From assembly GCF_013377255.1 (NCBI RefSeq), contig NZ_CP016614.1, positions 814,501 through 878,500 of the forward strand: 64,000 nucleotides of DNA. Direction: 5' to 3'. The notes below the pieces were generated by a model. That model did no database searches and had not been told where the DNA came from. It saw nothing but the letters and a program-made list of their open reading frames with translations. This DNA comes from Mannheimia granulomatis (GTDB lineage: Bacteria; Pseudomonadota; Gammaproteobacteria; Enterobacterales; Pasteurellaceae). Made by a program: the position numbers and the translations under genes. Shown piece by piece: positions 18,975 through 27,417 of the stretch. Every line of letters begins with the position of its first letter. Within the stretch, counting starts at the first letter, position 1.

Positions 18975-19092
18975 TTTACTTATTTATAGATATTTTGTTG
19001 ATTTTTTTAGTTGAAAACAGAGTTATAAATAAGTAATAATTTGGAGTAATACTTATTTATTAATTATTTTTGTCTTTTTTACTTATTTAAAC
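18975..19092. promoter_or_regulatory. Four operator-like TACTTATTTA repeats
   Basis: TACTTATTTA occurs at 18977-18986, 19050-19059 and 19080-19089, and in inverse orientation (TAAATAAGTA) at 19026-19035. The first and second copies form an inverted pair of 12 bases. They fill the AT-rich space between the XRE regulator and the lipoprotein gene, and the last copy lies about 15 bases before the lipoprotein start codon. This suggests binding by the XRE regulator. Confidence 0.55.
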
Positions 19093-19105
19093 TAAGGAAT
19101 TTAGT

Positions 19106-19711
19106 ATGAAAAAACTACTTCTTTGTTCAGTGGCCGGCTTATCTGTTTTATTAACTGCTTGTGGTGGAGGTGGAGGCAGTGGATCTGCTAAAACGCCTGA
19201 TGGTACTAAAGTGGATTTAACAAATAGCCAAAAAGGCGATGTTGCTGGTAATACAGCAGCGGGTTCTTTATATGGAAAAAACCAGAATGATTCATTTTAT
19301 GGCGTATGGTTAAATGATGCTAAAACAGTGAGAGAATTACGTTATCAAGGTACGGAGGCCACAAATCTACCTTCAGGTTCTGCAACTTATGTAGGTGAAT
19401 CTTACTGGATGAGTGGCACAACAGGTGAAGTATCAAAAGGTGGTGTAACAACCCTTAATGTAGATTTTGACCAAAAAACGGTAGATGGAAAAATTGAATA
19501 TTCATTGCTAAGAGACGGTAGAACTCAAGACATTACTCTACATTCAACATCCTTAAATGGTACAAAATTTAATGGTAATGCAAGTACGTTATTGCAAAAT
19601 GGTACTTATGAAGGCGCATTATTTGGCAAAGAGGCTAAAGAAGCTGCGGGATTGGTGAAGTTCCCTAATTCAAGCTCTTACGATACTTCATTTGGTGGCG
19701 TTCGTTATTAA
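19106..19711 (+). CDS. Surface lipoprotein with TbpB/fHbp-type barrel, probable Slam substrate
   Basis: 201 residues. The signal peptide ends in lipobox LLTAC (Cys19), followed by GGGGGSGS, the flexible Gly-rich tether common in surface lipoproteins. The remainder is short beta-strand-like stretches. The C-terminus has the pattern GTYEGALFGKEAKEAAGLVKF then FGGVRY, similar to the closing strands of the eight-stranded TbpB/factor-H-binding barrel (lipoprotein_5 family). It lacks the multi-lobe size of TbpB, so it resembles small substrates such as fHbp or hemophilin. The ligand is unknown. It is followed by a Slam gene, which supports surface display. Confidence 0.75.
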   Translation: MKKLLLCSVAGLSVLLTACGGGGGSGSAKTPDGTKVDLTNSQKGDVAGNTAAGSLYGKNQNDSFYGVWLNDAKTVRELRYQGTEATNLPSGSATYVGESYWMSGTTGEVSKGGVTTLNVDFDQKTVDGKIEYSLLRDGRTQDITLHSTSLNGTKFNGNASTLLQNGTYEGALFGKEAKEAAGLVKFPNSSSYDTSFGGVRY

Positions 19712-19722
19712 TGCTTTTATTC

Positions 19723-19757
19723 AAGTCGGGTAATATTGCCCGACTTTTCATTTTTCC
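19723..19757 (+). terminator. Internal terminator/attenuator between lipoprotein and Slam genes
   Basis: AAGTCGGG (19723-19730) and CCCGACTT (19739-19746) form an 8-bp stem with 8-nt loop, followed by TTCATTTTT. It lies between the lipoprotein stop and the likely Slam start, so most transcripts may stop after the lipoprotein. Confidence 0.7.
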
Positions 19758-19770
19758 CAATTCCGACCCT

Positions 19771-21075
19771 ATGATCAGATTCTCCTTCTTATTCCTTACC
19801 CTTTGTATCACTCACACAGTATTTGCTACTAATAAACCTGATTTAGAAGAGCAGTTAAAGCAAGCGGTTTACCTCCAACGATTAGATGATATTCAGAAAT
19901 TATTACAAGAGTATCAAGAGCAAACTGATTCAGATCCAAAACTTATTGCTTATGCACAGGCAAAATCGGCGTTTATTCAGCAAGATTATTCAACCGCTAT
20001 TGCGATTTATCGCAAAATAATCAGTAGTCACCCTGAGCTAAATTCCATTCGAATAGAATTAGCCATCGCCCTATTTGCAGATCGACAAGATAATGCATCT
20101 AAATCACAGTTTGAAAAAGTGAAAGCTGCTTCAGGCTTGCCAGATAGTGCGTATCAGATAATTCAAGCTTATTTAGATACGATAAATCAGCGTAATGAAT
20201 GGCAATTTAGCCTGAATTTATCTTACTCGAGAACCGATAATGTTGATAATGTTTCTAGCGATTCAACTATAGAGAATACAGGTTTTACCAAGCACAAAAA
20301 TATGCTGCCTAAAAAAGCACACGGTATTGCCTATAATATTGATTTCGGCAAAGATTTTAATTTGGTCGGCTCCCACTATTTAAGCTTTCATAATGAAACA
20401 AACGGCAAAACATATTGGGATAATCACCGCTTTGATGATCTTTCAAACCGTATTTTGGTTGGCTATGCCTATAAAAAGCAAGATAGCATTTTCCGGTTTC
20501 AACCTTTCTATGATAAACGTTGGTATGGTAATAGCTCTTTTCATTGGTCGAACGGCATACAGCTTAGTTATGATTTTAGACTGTCTAATCAATGGCAAAA
20601 TCAAACGTTATTTGCATTTGAGAAGCGGTCATTTTTTGATGAAAATTTGCAAGCCGGGAATATTAAAACAGTATCAAATACACTTATTTGGCAACCCAAA
20701 CCGCAGCAACTCTTTTATTTAGGTGGAGCAATTTCCAAAGAAAACACGAGAGAGAAACAATATGGTTCAACTAGCCGAAATATTCGCTTGGGATGGTTAC
20801 AAGAATACCAATGGGGGATTTCTACTCAATTCAGTTTTTCTTTTACCCATCGAAAATTTCACGATGAAGCGGTATTTGCAAGCATTATTCCTCTTAATAA
20901 AATTAGACGCGATCATATTTATAATATTAATGCCAAAATTTGGAAACGAGATTGGCATTTATGGGGAATTACACCAAAACTGAGTTTTGTTTGGAAAAAG
21001 CAACGAAGCAATTTGAAAACTTTGTATTCCTACTATGATCAGCAACTGAATTTATTATTTGAGAAAAGTTTTTAA
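19771..21075 (+). CDS. Slam-type outer-membrane lipoprotein translocator
   Basis: 434 residues from the ATG at 19771, chosen because it starts a clean signal peptide (MIRFSFLFLTLCITHTVFA). An earlier ATG overlapping the lipoprotein stop would place a hydrophilic stretch before it and has a terminator behind it. Residues ~25-150 are helical TPR-like repeats (QAVYLQRLDDIQKLLQEY, YSTAIAIYRKIISSHPE). The rest is amphipathic strands ending in Phe, an outer-membrane barrel (DUF560). Slam proteins in Neisseria move lipoproteins such as TbpB and fHbp to the cell surface. Here it is paired with the lipoprotein just upstream. Confidence 0.85.
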   Translation: MIRFSFLFLTLCITHTVFATNKPDLEEQLKQAVYLQRLDDIQKLLQEYQEQTDSDPKLIAYAQAKSAFIQQDYSTAIAIYRKIISSHPELNSIRIELAIALFADRQDNASKSQFEKVKAASGLPDSAYQIIQAYLDTINQRNEWQFSLNLSYSRTDNVDNVSSDSTIENTGFTKHKNMLPKKAHGIAYNIDFGKDFNLVGSHYLSFHNETNGKTYWDNHRFDDLSNRILVGYAYKKQDSIFRFQPFYDKRWYGNSSFHWSNGIQLSYDFRLSNQWQNQTLFAFEKRSFFDENLQAGNIKTVSNTLIWQPKPQQLFYLGGAISKENTREKQYGSTSRNIRLGWLQEYQWGISTQFSFSFTHRKFHDEAVFASIIPLNKIRRDHIYNINAKIWKRDWHLWGITPKLSFVWKKQRSNLKTLYSYYDQQLNLLFEKSF

Positions 21076-21221
21076 TCTGATAAGTTATCCTTTTATATTT
21101 TGATTTTACCTTAGCAATAAAAAGAAAGAAAATTTCGAATCAGTTGCGAATGAATAGTGATTAGTATAATCGGTAAATCTTTCTTGAAATTTGAGCAATT
21201 AATCACTATCTTATAGCAAGC

Positions 21222-21260
21222 TGAACGCCTTAACTTTTCAGTTAGGGCGTTTCTCTTTTT
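21222..21260 (+). terminator. Terminator of the lipoprotein-Slam unit
   Basis: AACGCCTTAAC and GTTAGGGCGTT form an 11-bp stem with one mismatch and a 6-nt loop, followed by TCTCTTTTT. It lies between the Slam gene and trxA. The 140 bases before it hold no gene. Confidence 0.75.
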
Positions 21261-21286
21261 ATTATTGAATTTTTAAGGATAATTTC

Positions 21287-21616
21287 ATGAGTAATGTTAT
21301 TCACACAACAGACGCTACATTTGAACAAGATGTTTTAAAATCAGATGTGCCGGTATTATTAGATTTCTGGGCACCATGGTGTGGCCCTTGTCGCATGATT
21401 GGTCCTGTGCTTGATGACCTATCGGTAGATGCACAATTTGAAGGCAAAGTGAAAATTGTGAAAATGAATGTAGATGAAAACCCATCTGTTCCTGCACAAT
21501 TTGGTGTGCGTAGTATTCCATTCTTACTGTTATTCAAAAACGGTGAAGTGGTTGCACAGCAAGTAGGCGCATTGCCACATGCACAAATGGCAGCATTTAT
21601 TCAACAAGCTCTATAA
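21287..21616 (+). CDS. trxA: Thioredoxin
   Basis: 109 residues with active site WCGPC (31-35), the conserved DFWAPWCGPCRM block, cis-proline in RSIPFLLLFKNG, and Gly84/Gly92 equivalents. It is a cytoplasmic disulfide reductase working with thioredoxin reductase. AAGGA lies just before the start codon, and a strong terminator follows, so it is a single-gene unit. Confidence 0.96.
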   Translation: MSNVIHTTDATFEQDVLKSDVPVLLDFWAPWCGPCRMIGPVLDDLSVDAQFEGKVKIVKMNVDENPSVPAQFGVRSIPFLLLFKNGEVVAQQVGALPHAQMAAFIQQAL

Positions 21617-21630
21617 CTTTTATAGGGCGA

Positions 21631-21660
21631 AATAGGGCGAGTTTATCGCCCTATTTTTTT
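21631..21660 (+). terminator. Terminator of trxA
   Basis: AATAGGGCGA and TCGCCCTATT form a perfect 10-bp stem with a 5-nt loop, followed by TTTTT. Confidence 0.9.
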
Positions 21661-21850
21661 GCATGTTAGTTTTAGCTTTAGGCTTAGTGTGTTGTTAATT
21701 GCACGAAATGAAAATGTAGTGTGCAAAAAAATAGTAAAAAAAGACCGCTTATCGGTTTATAAGCCTAGTCAAATGATTGCCAAATAGGTACAATCTTTAA
21801 CTTGCATTTTATTGATTAGAATGTGTGAGTCGATTTTTTTGGAGAGATTT

Positions 21851-23083
21851 ATGTCGTGGAATGAATCAGGTAATCAGCAAGATCCTTGGGGTAAACCAGG
21901 GCAGAAAAGAGCTGAACAACAGCCTGAACAACAAGACCCGCAAGGTCAAGGTTCTCAACAAGAACCTAAACATAATCAACGAAATGAACAACAGCCCCCT
22001 GATTTAGAAGAGGTTTTCAGTAGCCTAATGAAAAAAATGGGTGGTGGAAAGGGTTCTAATAATGGAGCCAATAACCAAAATGGCATTGGATTGGGTAAAT
22101 TCCTCCCGGTAGTTCTAGGGCTTGCAGCAGTAGTATGGGCTGGTTCTGGTTTTTATACTGTACAAGAGGCGGAGAGAGGTGTTGTTACCCGTCTTGGTAA
22201 ATTAGACCAAATCGTCATGCCGGGCTTAAACTGGAAGCCGACATTTATTGATTCTGTTCAACGTGTGAATGTAGAGCGTGTTTCTGAGTTGAATACCAGC
22301 GGTTCAATGCTGACCCAAGATGAAAATATGGTCCAGGTTGAAATGACAGTGCAATATCGAGTGGAAGATCCGGCTAAATATCTGTTTAGCGTGAATAATC
22401 CGGATGATAGCTTAAAACAAGCTACAGACAGTGCATTACGTTATGTTATCGGTCATATGACAATGGATGAGATTTTAACTACCGGTCGTGCGACGGTGCG
22501 TGAAAGAACCTGGACAACATTACGTGAAATTATCAAAACCTATGATATGGGCTTGTTAGTTACAGATGTAAACTTCCAATATGCTCGCCCCCCAGAGGAT
22601 GTGAAGGCTGCGTTCGATGATGCAATTAAAGCACAAGAAGACGAACAGCGTTTAATTCGTGAAGCAGAAGCCTATGCAAGAGGGGAAGAGCCTATTGCCC
22701 GTGGTCAAGCACAGCGTACTATCGAACAAGCCCAAGCTTATAAAGAAGCAGTGGTGTTAAATGCGAAAGGTGAAGTAGAGCGTTTAAGCCGATTATTACC
22801 GGAATATAAAGCTTCGCCGGAATTAACCCGTGAGCGTTTATATATCCAAACCATGGAGAAGGTAATGAAAAACACACCTAAAGTGGTGATGGATGCAGCC
22901 GGCAATCATTTAAACGTATTACCTTTTGATAAGTTGATGAATAACTCGTCTTCACAAGCAGCAAAAGTGGAGCAACAAAGTGTTGCACCAATACAGTCTG
23001 TACAACCTCAGGTGGTTCAGCCAAGAGTACAGACTCAAGCGGCAGAAGCTCAGCCGGAACAAACACGTAAAGGGAGATTTTAA
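21851..23083 (+). CDS. hflK: FtsH protease modulator HflK
   Basis: 410 residues from the ATG at 21851 (MSWNESGNQQDPWG), chosen for GGAGAG just upstream and match to the family start. The N-terminal 70 residues are Gln/Asn-rich and cytoplasmic. One membrane segment lies near 80-105 (FLPVVLGLAAVVWAGSGFY), then the periplasmic SPFH/band-7 domain and a Gln-rich tail. With HflC it builds a large membrane cage around FtsH. The two genes are separated by only 2 bases. Confidence 0.95.
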   Translation: MSWNESGNQQDPWGKPGQKRAEQQPEQQDPQGQGSQQEPKHNQRNEQQPPDLEEVFSSLMKKMGGGKGSNNGANNQNGIGLGKFLPVVLGLAAVVWAGSGFYTVQEAERGVVTRLGKLDQIVMPGLNWKPTFIDSVQRVNVERVSELNTSGSMLTQDENMVQVEMTVQYRVEDPAKYLFSVNNPDDSLKQATDSALRYVIGHMTMDEILTTGRATVRERTWTTLREIIKTYDMGLLVTDVNFQYARPPEDVKAAFDDAIKAQEDEQRLIREAEAYARGEEPIARGQAQRTIEQAQAYKEAVVLNAKGEVERLSRLLPEYKASPELTRERLYIQTMEKVMKNTPKVVMDAAGNHLNVLPFDKLMNNSSSQAAKVEQQSVAPIQSVQPQVVQPRVQTQAAEAQPEQTRKGRF

Positions 23084-23085
23084 TA

Positions 23086-23973
23086 ATGCGTAAATTATTA
23101 TTACCTGTACTTGCAGTTGTTGCCTTTGTAGTGCTTCAGTCTGTAACTATTGTCAATGAAGGCGAACGTGGCATTATGTTACGCTTTAATAAGGTACACC
23201 GTGATAGCGACCAAAAAGTGGTGGTTTATGAGCCGGGTATTCATTTTAAAGTGCCGTTTATTGATACTCTAAAAGTATTAGATGCGCGTATTCAAACTTT
23301 AGATGGACAAGAAGACCGTTTCGTAACTGTTGAGAAAAAAGATCTACTGGTGGACTCTTACGTGAAATGGCGTATTAGCGATTTTGGACAATTTTACACC
23401 TCAACTGGTGGTGATTCGAAAAAAGCGTCAGACTTATTAAGCCGTAAAGTGGGTGACCGTTTGCGCTCTGAAATCGGTTCTCGTACCATTAAAGACATTG
23501 TTTCCGGCTCACGTGGTGAGTTGATGGCAGGGGCACAAAAAGCCCTTAATGCGGGCGAAGATGGTGCGGAACGTTTAGGGATTGAAGTAGTTGATGTGCG
23601 TGTAAAACAGATCAACCTACCAAATGAAGTTTCATCTTCTATTTATCAACGTATGCGTGCAGAGCGTGATGCGGTAGCACGTGAACACCGTTCACAAGGT
23701 AACGAAAAAGCAGAAGTGATTCGTGCGGAAGTCGATAAAAAAGTGGTGTTAATTTTAGCAAATGCAAATAAAACTGCACAAGAATTGCGAGGTGAAGGGG
23801 AAGCTTTATCTGCAAAACTTTATGCTGAAGCGTTTGGTAAAGAGCCGGAGTTTTACAGTTTTGTACGTAGCTTAAAAGCGTATGAAGACAGCTTTGCTGA
23901 AGGCCAAAATAACATGATGTTATTAAAGCCAAACAGCGAATTCTTACGCTTTATGCAAGCGCCGACAAAATAA
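23086..23973 (+). CDS. hflC: FtsH protease modulator HflC
   Basis: 295 residues, one N-terminal membrane anchor (LLLPVLAVVAFVVLQSVTIV) and an SPFH domain (NEGERGIMLRFNKV). The C-terminal helix region includes EGEALSAKLYAEAFGKEPEFYSFVRSL. Second gene of the hflKC operon. It acts as a partner of HflK in controlling FtsH. Confidence 0.95.
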   Translation: MRKLLLPVLAVVAFVVLQSVTIVNEGERGIMLRFNKVHRDSDQKVVVYEPGIHFKVPFIDTLKVLDARIQTLDGQEDRFVTVEKKDLLVDSYVKWRISDFGQFYTSTGGDSKKASDLLSRKVGDRLRSEIGSRTIKDIVSGSRGELMAGAQKALNAGEDGAERLGIEVVDVRVKQINLPNEVSSSIYQRMRAERDAVAREHRSQGNEKAEVIRAEVDKKVVLILANANKTAQELRGEGEALSAKLYAEAFGKEPEFYSFVRSLKAYEDSFAEGQNNMMLLKPNSEFLRFMQAPTK

Positions 23974-23984
23974 TTGTATCTAGC

Positions 23985-24014
23985 AAAACCCGATCGTGTA
24001 TCGGGTTTTCATTT
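23985..24014 (+). terminator. Terminator of hflKC
   Basis: AAAACCCGAT and ATCGGGTTTT form a perfect 10-bp stem with a 5-nt loop, followed by CATTTT. Confidence 0.85.
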
Positions 24015-24044
24015 TCTGAACTGTTGCCTCGTTATTGGTATATG

Positions 24045-24106
24045 TTACAAGCGGTACGATTTGTCCGATTTTTTGCAAAAAAGTCTAAAAATTTGACCGC
24101 TTGTAA
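24045..24106. repeat. Inverted USS pair before purA
   Basis: TTACAAGCGGT (24045-24055) and ACCGCTTGTAA (24096-24106) are an 11-bp inverted pair of uptake signals, with T-rich and A-rich arms typical of the extended A. pleuropneumoniae-type USS. Confidence 0.7.
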
Positions 24107-24158
24107 TATGAGGTTATAATAGTTTTTCATATTAATTTGAATTTAAGAGGCATTTCCT

Positions 24159-25457
24159 ATGGGTAAAAGTGTTGCTATTCTTGGCGCTCAGTGGGGCGAC
24201 GAGGGTAAAGGTAAAATTGTAGATTTATTAACAGATCGTGTGAAATACGTGGTACGTTATCAAGGTGGTCATAATGCCGGCCATACTTTGATTATCAATG
24301 GTGAAAAAACGGTTCTTCGCCTTATTCCATCAGGTATTTTACGCGATAACGTAACTTGCTTAATCGGTAATGGTGTGGTGCTTTCCCCAGAAGCATTAAT
24401 GAAAGAAATGGGGGAGTTAGAAGAACGTGGTATTAATGTGCGTGAACGTTTAAAAATTTCAGAAGCTTGCCCATTAATTTTACCTTACCACGTAGCAATG
24501 GATCATGCTCGCGAAGCAGCACTTGGCAAAAACAAAATTGGTACAACAGGGCGCGGTATCGGACCTGCTTATGAAGATAAAGTCGCTCGCCGCGGCTTAC
24601 GTGTGAGTGATTTATTTGATAAAGAACATTTCGCCGAAAAATTAAAAGATATTTTAGATTACTATAACTTCCAACTTGTAAACTATTATAAAGTTGAAGC
24701 AATTGACTATCAAAAAACCTTAGATGATGTATTTGCAATTGCGGATGTTATCAAAGGTATGGTAGCGGATGTGACTACATTACTTCACGAAGCACGTGAA
24801 AATGGTGATAATATCCTATTTGAAGGCGCACAAGGCACGATGTTAGACATCGATCATGGTACTTACCCATTTGTAACCTCATCAAATACAACAGCTGGTG
24901 GTGTTGCAACCGGTTCTGGTTACGGTCCTCGCCACTTAGATTATGTACTGGGTATCATTAAAGCCTACTGTACCCGTGTAGGAAGTGGACCATTCACTAC
25001 CGAATTATTTGATGAAGTAGGGGCAGAAATTGCACGTAAAGGTAACGAATTTGGTGCAGTAACCGGTCGCCCACGCCGTTGTGGTTGGTTTGATGCGGTA
25101 GCGGTTCGCCGTGCAGTTCAAATTAACTCAATTTCTGGTTTCTGTATGACAAAGCTGGATGTGTTAGATGGCTTTAAAGAGTTAAAAATCTGTACCGCTT
25201 ACAAAATGCCGGACGGCAGAATTGTGGAATACGCACCACTTGCAGCAAAAGACTGGGAAGGCGTTGAGCCAATTTACGAAACAATGCCGGGATGGTCTGA
25301 GAATACCTTCCGTGTAACTAAACGAGAAGATTTACCACAAGCTGCATTAGATTACATCAAACGCATCGAAGAATTAGTCGGCGTACCAGTGGATATCCTC
25401 TCAACAGGTCCGGATCGTGTAGAAACGATGATTCTAAGAGATCCGTTTGCGGCATAA
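24159..25457 (+). CDS. purA: Adenylosuccinate synthetase
   Basis: 432 residues, standard length. The GTP-binding loop GDEGKGK is at 13-19. QYGGHNAGHT-like QGGHNAGHT, GTTGRGIGPAYEDK and GSGPFTTEL motifs are present. It catalyses GTP-dependent joining of IMP and aspartate, the first committed step to AMP. A strong terminator follows. Confidence 0.97.
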   Translation: MGKSVAILGAQWGDEGKGKIVDLLTDRVKYVVRYQGGHNAGHTLIINGEKTVLRLIPSGILRDNVTCLIGNGVVLSPEALMKEMGELEERGINVRERLKISEACPLILPYHVAMDHAREAALGKNKIGTTGRGIGPAYEDKVARRGLRVSDLFDKEHFAEKLKDILDYYNFQLVNYYKVEAIDYQKTLDDVFAIADVIKGMVADVTTLLHEARENGDNILFEGAQGTMLDIDHGTYPFVTSSNTTAGGVATGSGYGPRHLDYVLGIIKAYCTRVGSGPFTTELFDEVGAEIARKGNEFGAVTGRPRRCGWFDAVAVRRAVQINSISGFCMTKLDVLDGFKELKICTAYKMPDGRIVEYAPLAAKDWEGVEPIYETMPGWSENTFRVTKREDLPQAALDYIKRIEELVGVPVDILSTGPDRVETMILRDPFAA

Positions 25458-25480
25458 TTTTTAGTAATGCTTGAGCACTA

Positions 25481-25519
25481 AAACCATTTAGTTGTAAAAA
25501 ACTAAATGGTTTTTTTAGA
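25481..25519 (+). terminator. Terminator of purA
   Basis: AAACCATTTAGTT (25481-25493) and AACTAAATGGTTT (25500-25512) form a perfect 13-bp stem, with further T residues after it. Confidence 0.9.
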
Positions 25520-25577
25520 GGTGCTATCTGTGTAAAAAAGCCATAAAAATAAACCGCTTGCTAATCTGCACCCCAAA

Positions 25578-25962
25578 TCTTGAGCAAATTACCCGAATGA
25601 TAGCACAAGCTGAGGTAAGGCTTGAGGAAGCTAAACCGATATTACACTCAGAAGGTTGGTTGTATCAAATGTCGGATTTTCGAGAAATTTGTCAAAAAAA
25701 ACGGCATAACGCAAAGTATGTCTAGAAAAGGAAATTACCCGGATAACGGGGCAATGGAGAGTTTTTCTGGCGACTGAAAACGGAATATTATTTTAGCAAG
25801 CGGTTTGAAACCTTTGAACCGCTGCTTGTGAATAAATAATCCACGATTACATACATTACTACAACAATGAGCATATTCAAGTGAAGCTAAAAGGACTCAG
25901 CCCTGTGGAATACAGAACTCAGTCCTTGAATTAAATCAGTCTAACTTTTGAGGGGCAGAGCA
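25578..25962 (+). pseudogene. IS3-family (IS150-like) transposase remnant with right terminal repeat
   Basis: Reading in shifting frames gives fragments of the C-terminal part of an OrfB transposase: NGITQSMSRKGNYPDNGAMESF, then a phase change to RLKTEYYFSKRFETFE, then HYYNNEHIQVKLKGLSPVEYRTQSLN and a stop near 25933. At least three frameshifts or stops break it. The last bases (about 25939-25962, GTCTAACTTTTGAGGGGCAG) look like an IS3-family terminal inverted repeat. The 5' part of the element is gone. This fills most of the 520-base gap between purA and the permease gene. Confidence 0.8.
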
Positions 25963-25980
25963 TTATCCAATCTTTTTAAA

Positions 25981-27306
25981 TTATGCTATACCAAATAAAC
26001 TATATAATGTAATCACTAATATGGTTGCAAGAATTGGCATAAGGAAAGATGTTACTGCGATTTCCAGGTAGGAATCTTTATGAGTCATTCCAGTATTACT
26101 CAATAAGGTTAATACCGCACCGTTATGTGGCATAGTATCTAAACCGCCAGATGAAAGTGATGAAACACGGTGCATTGCATCCGGTGAAATTCCGAATTGT
26201 TGGGCAATTTGTAGGTATTTCTCACCAAGAGCTTCTAACGCAATACCCATACCGCCTGAAGCAGAACCTGTTGCTCCTGCTAAGACATTAATCGCAATAG
26301 AAAGTGAAATTAATGGGCTACCTGGGATATTTAAGATCATTATAGTTAGATGTTCAAATCCCGGTGCCATACGAACTACGCTACCAAAGCCTACTGCAGC
26401 TGCCGTATTGATAATTGCCCCTACTGCACCATTCGCACCTTTACCTATTGCAGGAATAAACTTATCGCGTTTGTTTAAGCTGAGCAATATAACTAATGTA
26501 ATACCCGCTAGTAAGGCAATTACGATATTTTTAGGATCACTATTTTTTAAACCGATTAATTCTGGTACAAAGTTTAATACGACAATAACAGTAATTAATG
26601 GCAAAATGGCTAAAAGCGGATTCGGTAATTTTTCATCGGTTACTTTTTCTATTCCTTCCGTAGGTTCTACAAAAAATTCACCATTTGCTACGTATTTTTT
26701 ACGACGCATTTCAAGGTAGGCAACACCGCCAAAGAATAAAAATGCGGTTGCAACAAGCCCCATGAATGGTGCAGCCATTGCATCGGTATGGAAATAGCGT
26801 GTTGGAATTAAGTTTTGAATCTGTGGTGAGCCCGGTAAAGCTGTCATCGTGAAAGTAAATGCACCTAATGCGATAGTGCCAGGAATTAGACGACGAGTAA
26901 TATTCGCTTCTTTAAATACTGCTAATGCTAGAGGATATACTGCAAATACGACTACGAATAAACTCACACCGCCATAAGTTAATAATGCACAGCCTAATAC
27001 GATTGATGCAATCGCACTTTTGGTGCCTAATGCTTTAGTTAGCCAAGAGGCGATAGATTTAGCTCCTCCGCTCACATCCATTAAGTTACCAAAAATCGCG
27101 CTTAGTAAGAAAGCAGGAAACCAGGCTTTCACAAAGCCGACCAGACCTGTCATATAGCTATCTAAATAGGCATCTAGTACGTCTAAATCTCCTGTAAAGG
27201 CAACCACAGCAGCACATAACGGTGCAATCCAAACGATTGAATAACCTCGGAATGCAAGATACATCAATAGTACTAAGCCGACAAAAATGCCAATTAAACT
27301 TAACAT
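25981..27306 (-). CDS. GntP-family permease, probable 3-hydroxybutyrate/short-chain acid transporter
   Basis: 441 residues with about 12 membrane segments. The family features LAGATGSASGGMGIALEALG and SSGGLDTMPHNGAVLTLLSNTGMTHKDSY are present. GntP family members carry gluconate, citrate or, in ketone-body operons, hydroxybutyrate. Its position as the last gene of the hydroxybutyrate/acetoacetate cluster suggests import of 3-hydroxybutyrate or acetoacetate. This substrate is inferred from context only. Confidence 0.85.
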   Translation of the reverse strand: MLSLIGIFVGLVLLMYLAFRGYSIVWIAPLCAAVVAFTGDLDVLDAYLDSYMTGLVGFVKAWFPAFLLSAIFGNLMDVSGGAKSIASWLTKALGTKSAIASIVLGCALLTYGGVSLFVVVFAVYPLALAVFKEANITRRLIPGTIALGAFTFTMTALPGSPQIQNLIPTRYFHTDAMAAPFMGLVATAFLFFGGVAYLEMRRKKYVANGEFFVEPTEGIEKVTDEKLPNPLLAILPLITVIVVLNFVPELIGLKNSDPKNIVIALLAGITLVILLSLNKRDKFIPAIGKGANGAVGAIINTAAAVGFGSVVRMAPGFEHLTIMILNIPGSPLISLSIAINVLAGATGSASGGMGIALEALGEKYLQIAQQFGISPDAMHRVSSLSSGGLDTMPHNGAVLTLLSNTGMTHKDSYLEIAVTSFLMPILATILVITLYSLFGIA

Positions 27307-27326
27307 ATAAATCTCCTAGAAATATA

Positions 27327-27351
27327 AGGGTGCGTATAAAAGCACCCTGAT
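27327..27351 (-). terminator. Hairpin between dehydrogenase and permease genes
   Basis: AGGGTGC (27328-27334) and GCACCCT (27343-27349) form a 7-bp stem with an 8-nt loop. A further GGTGC...GCACC pair lies at about 27359-27383. No strong T-run follows, so it may be an mRNA processing or stability element inside the operon rather than a full stop. Confidence 0.45.
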
Positions 27352-27417
27352 TAATAATGGTGCCTTTACCATTGCATGCACCCGTGAAATTTAAGGATTA
27401 TTCCTCAATTTTGTCGA

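Noticed and set aside
19771..21075. Slam gene as a general porin or TonB receptor
   Set aside because: No plug domain or TonB box; the TPR N-terminus plus barrel and the lipoprotein neighbour fit Slam better.
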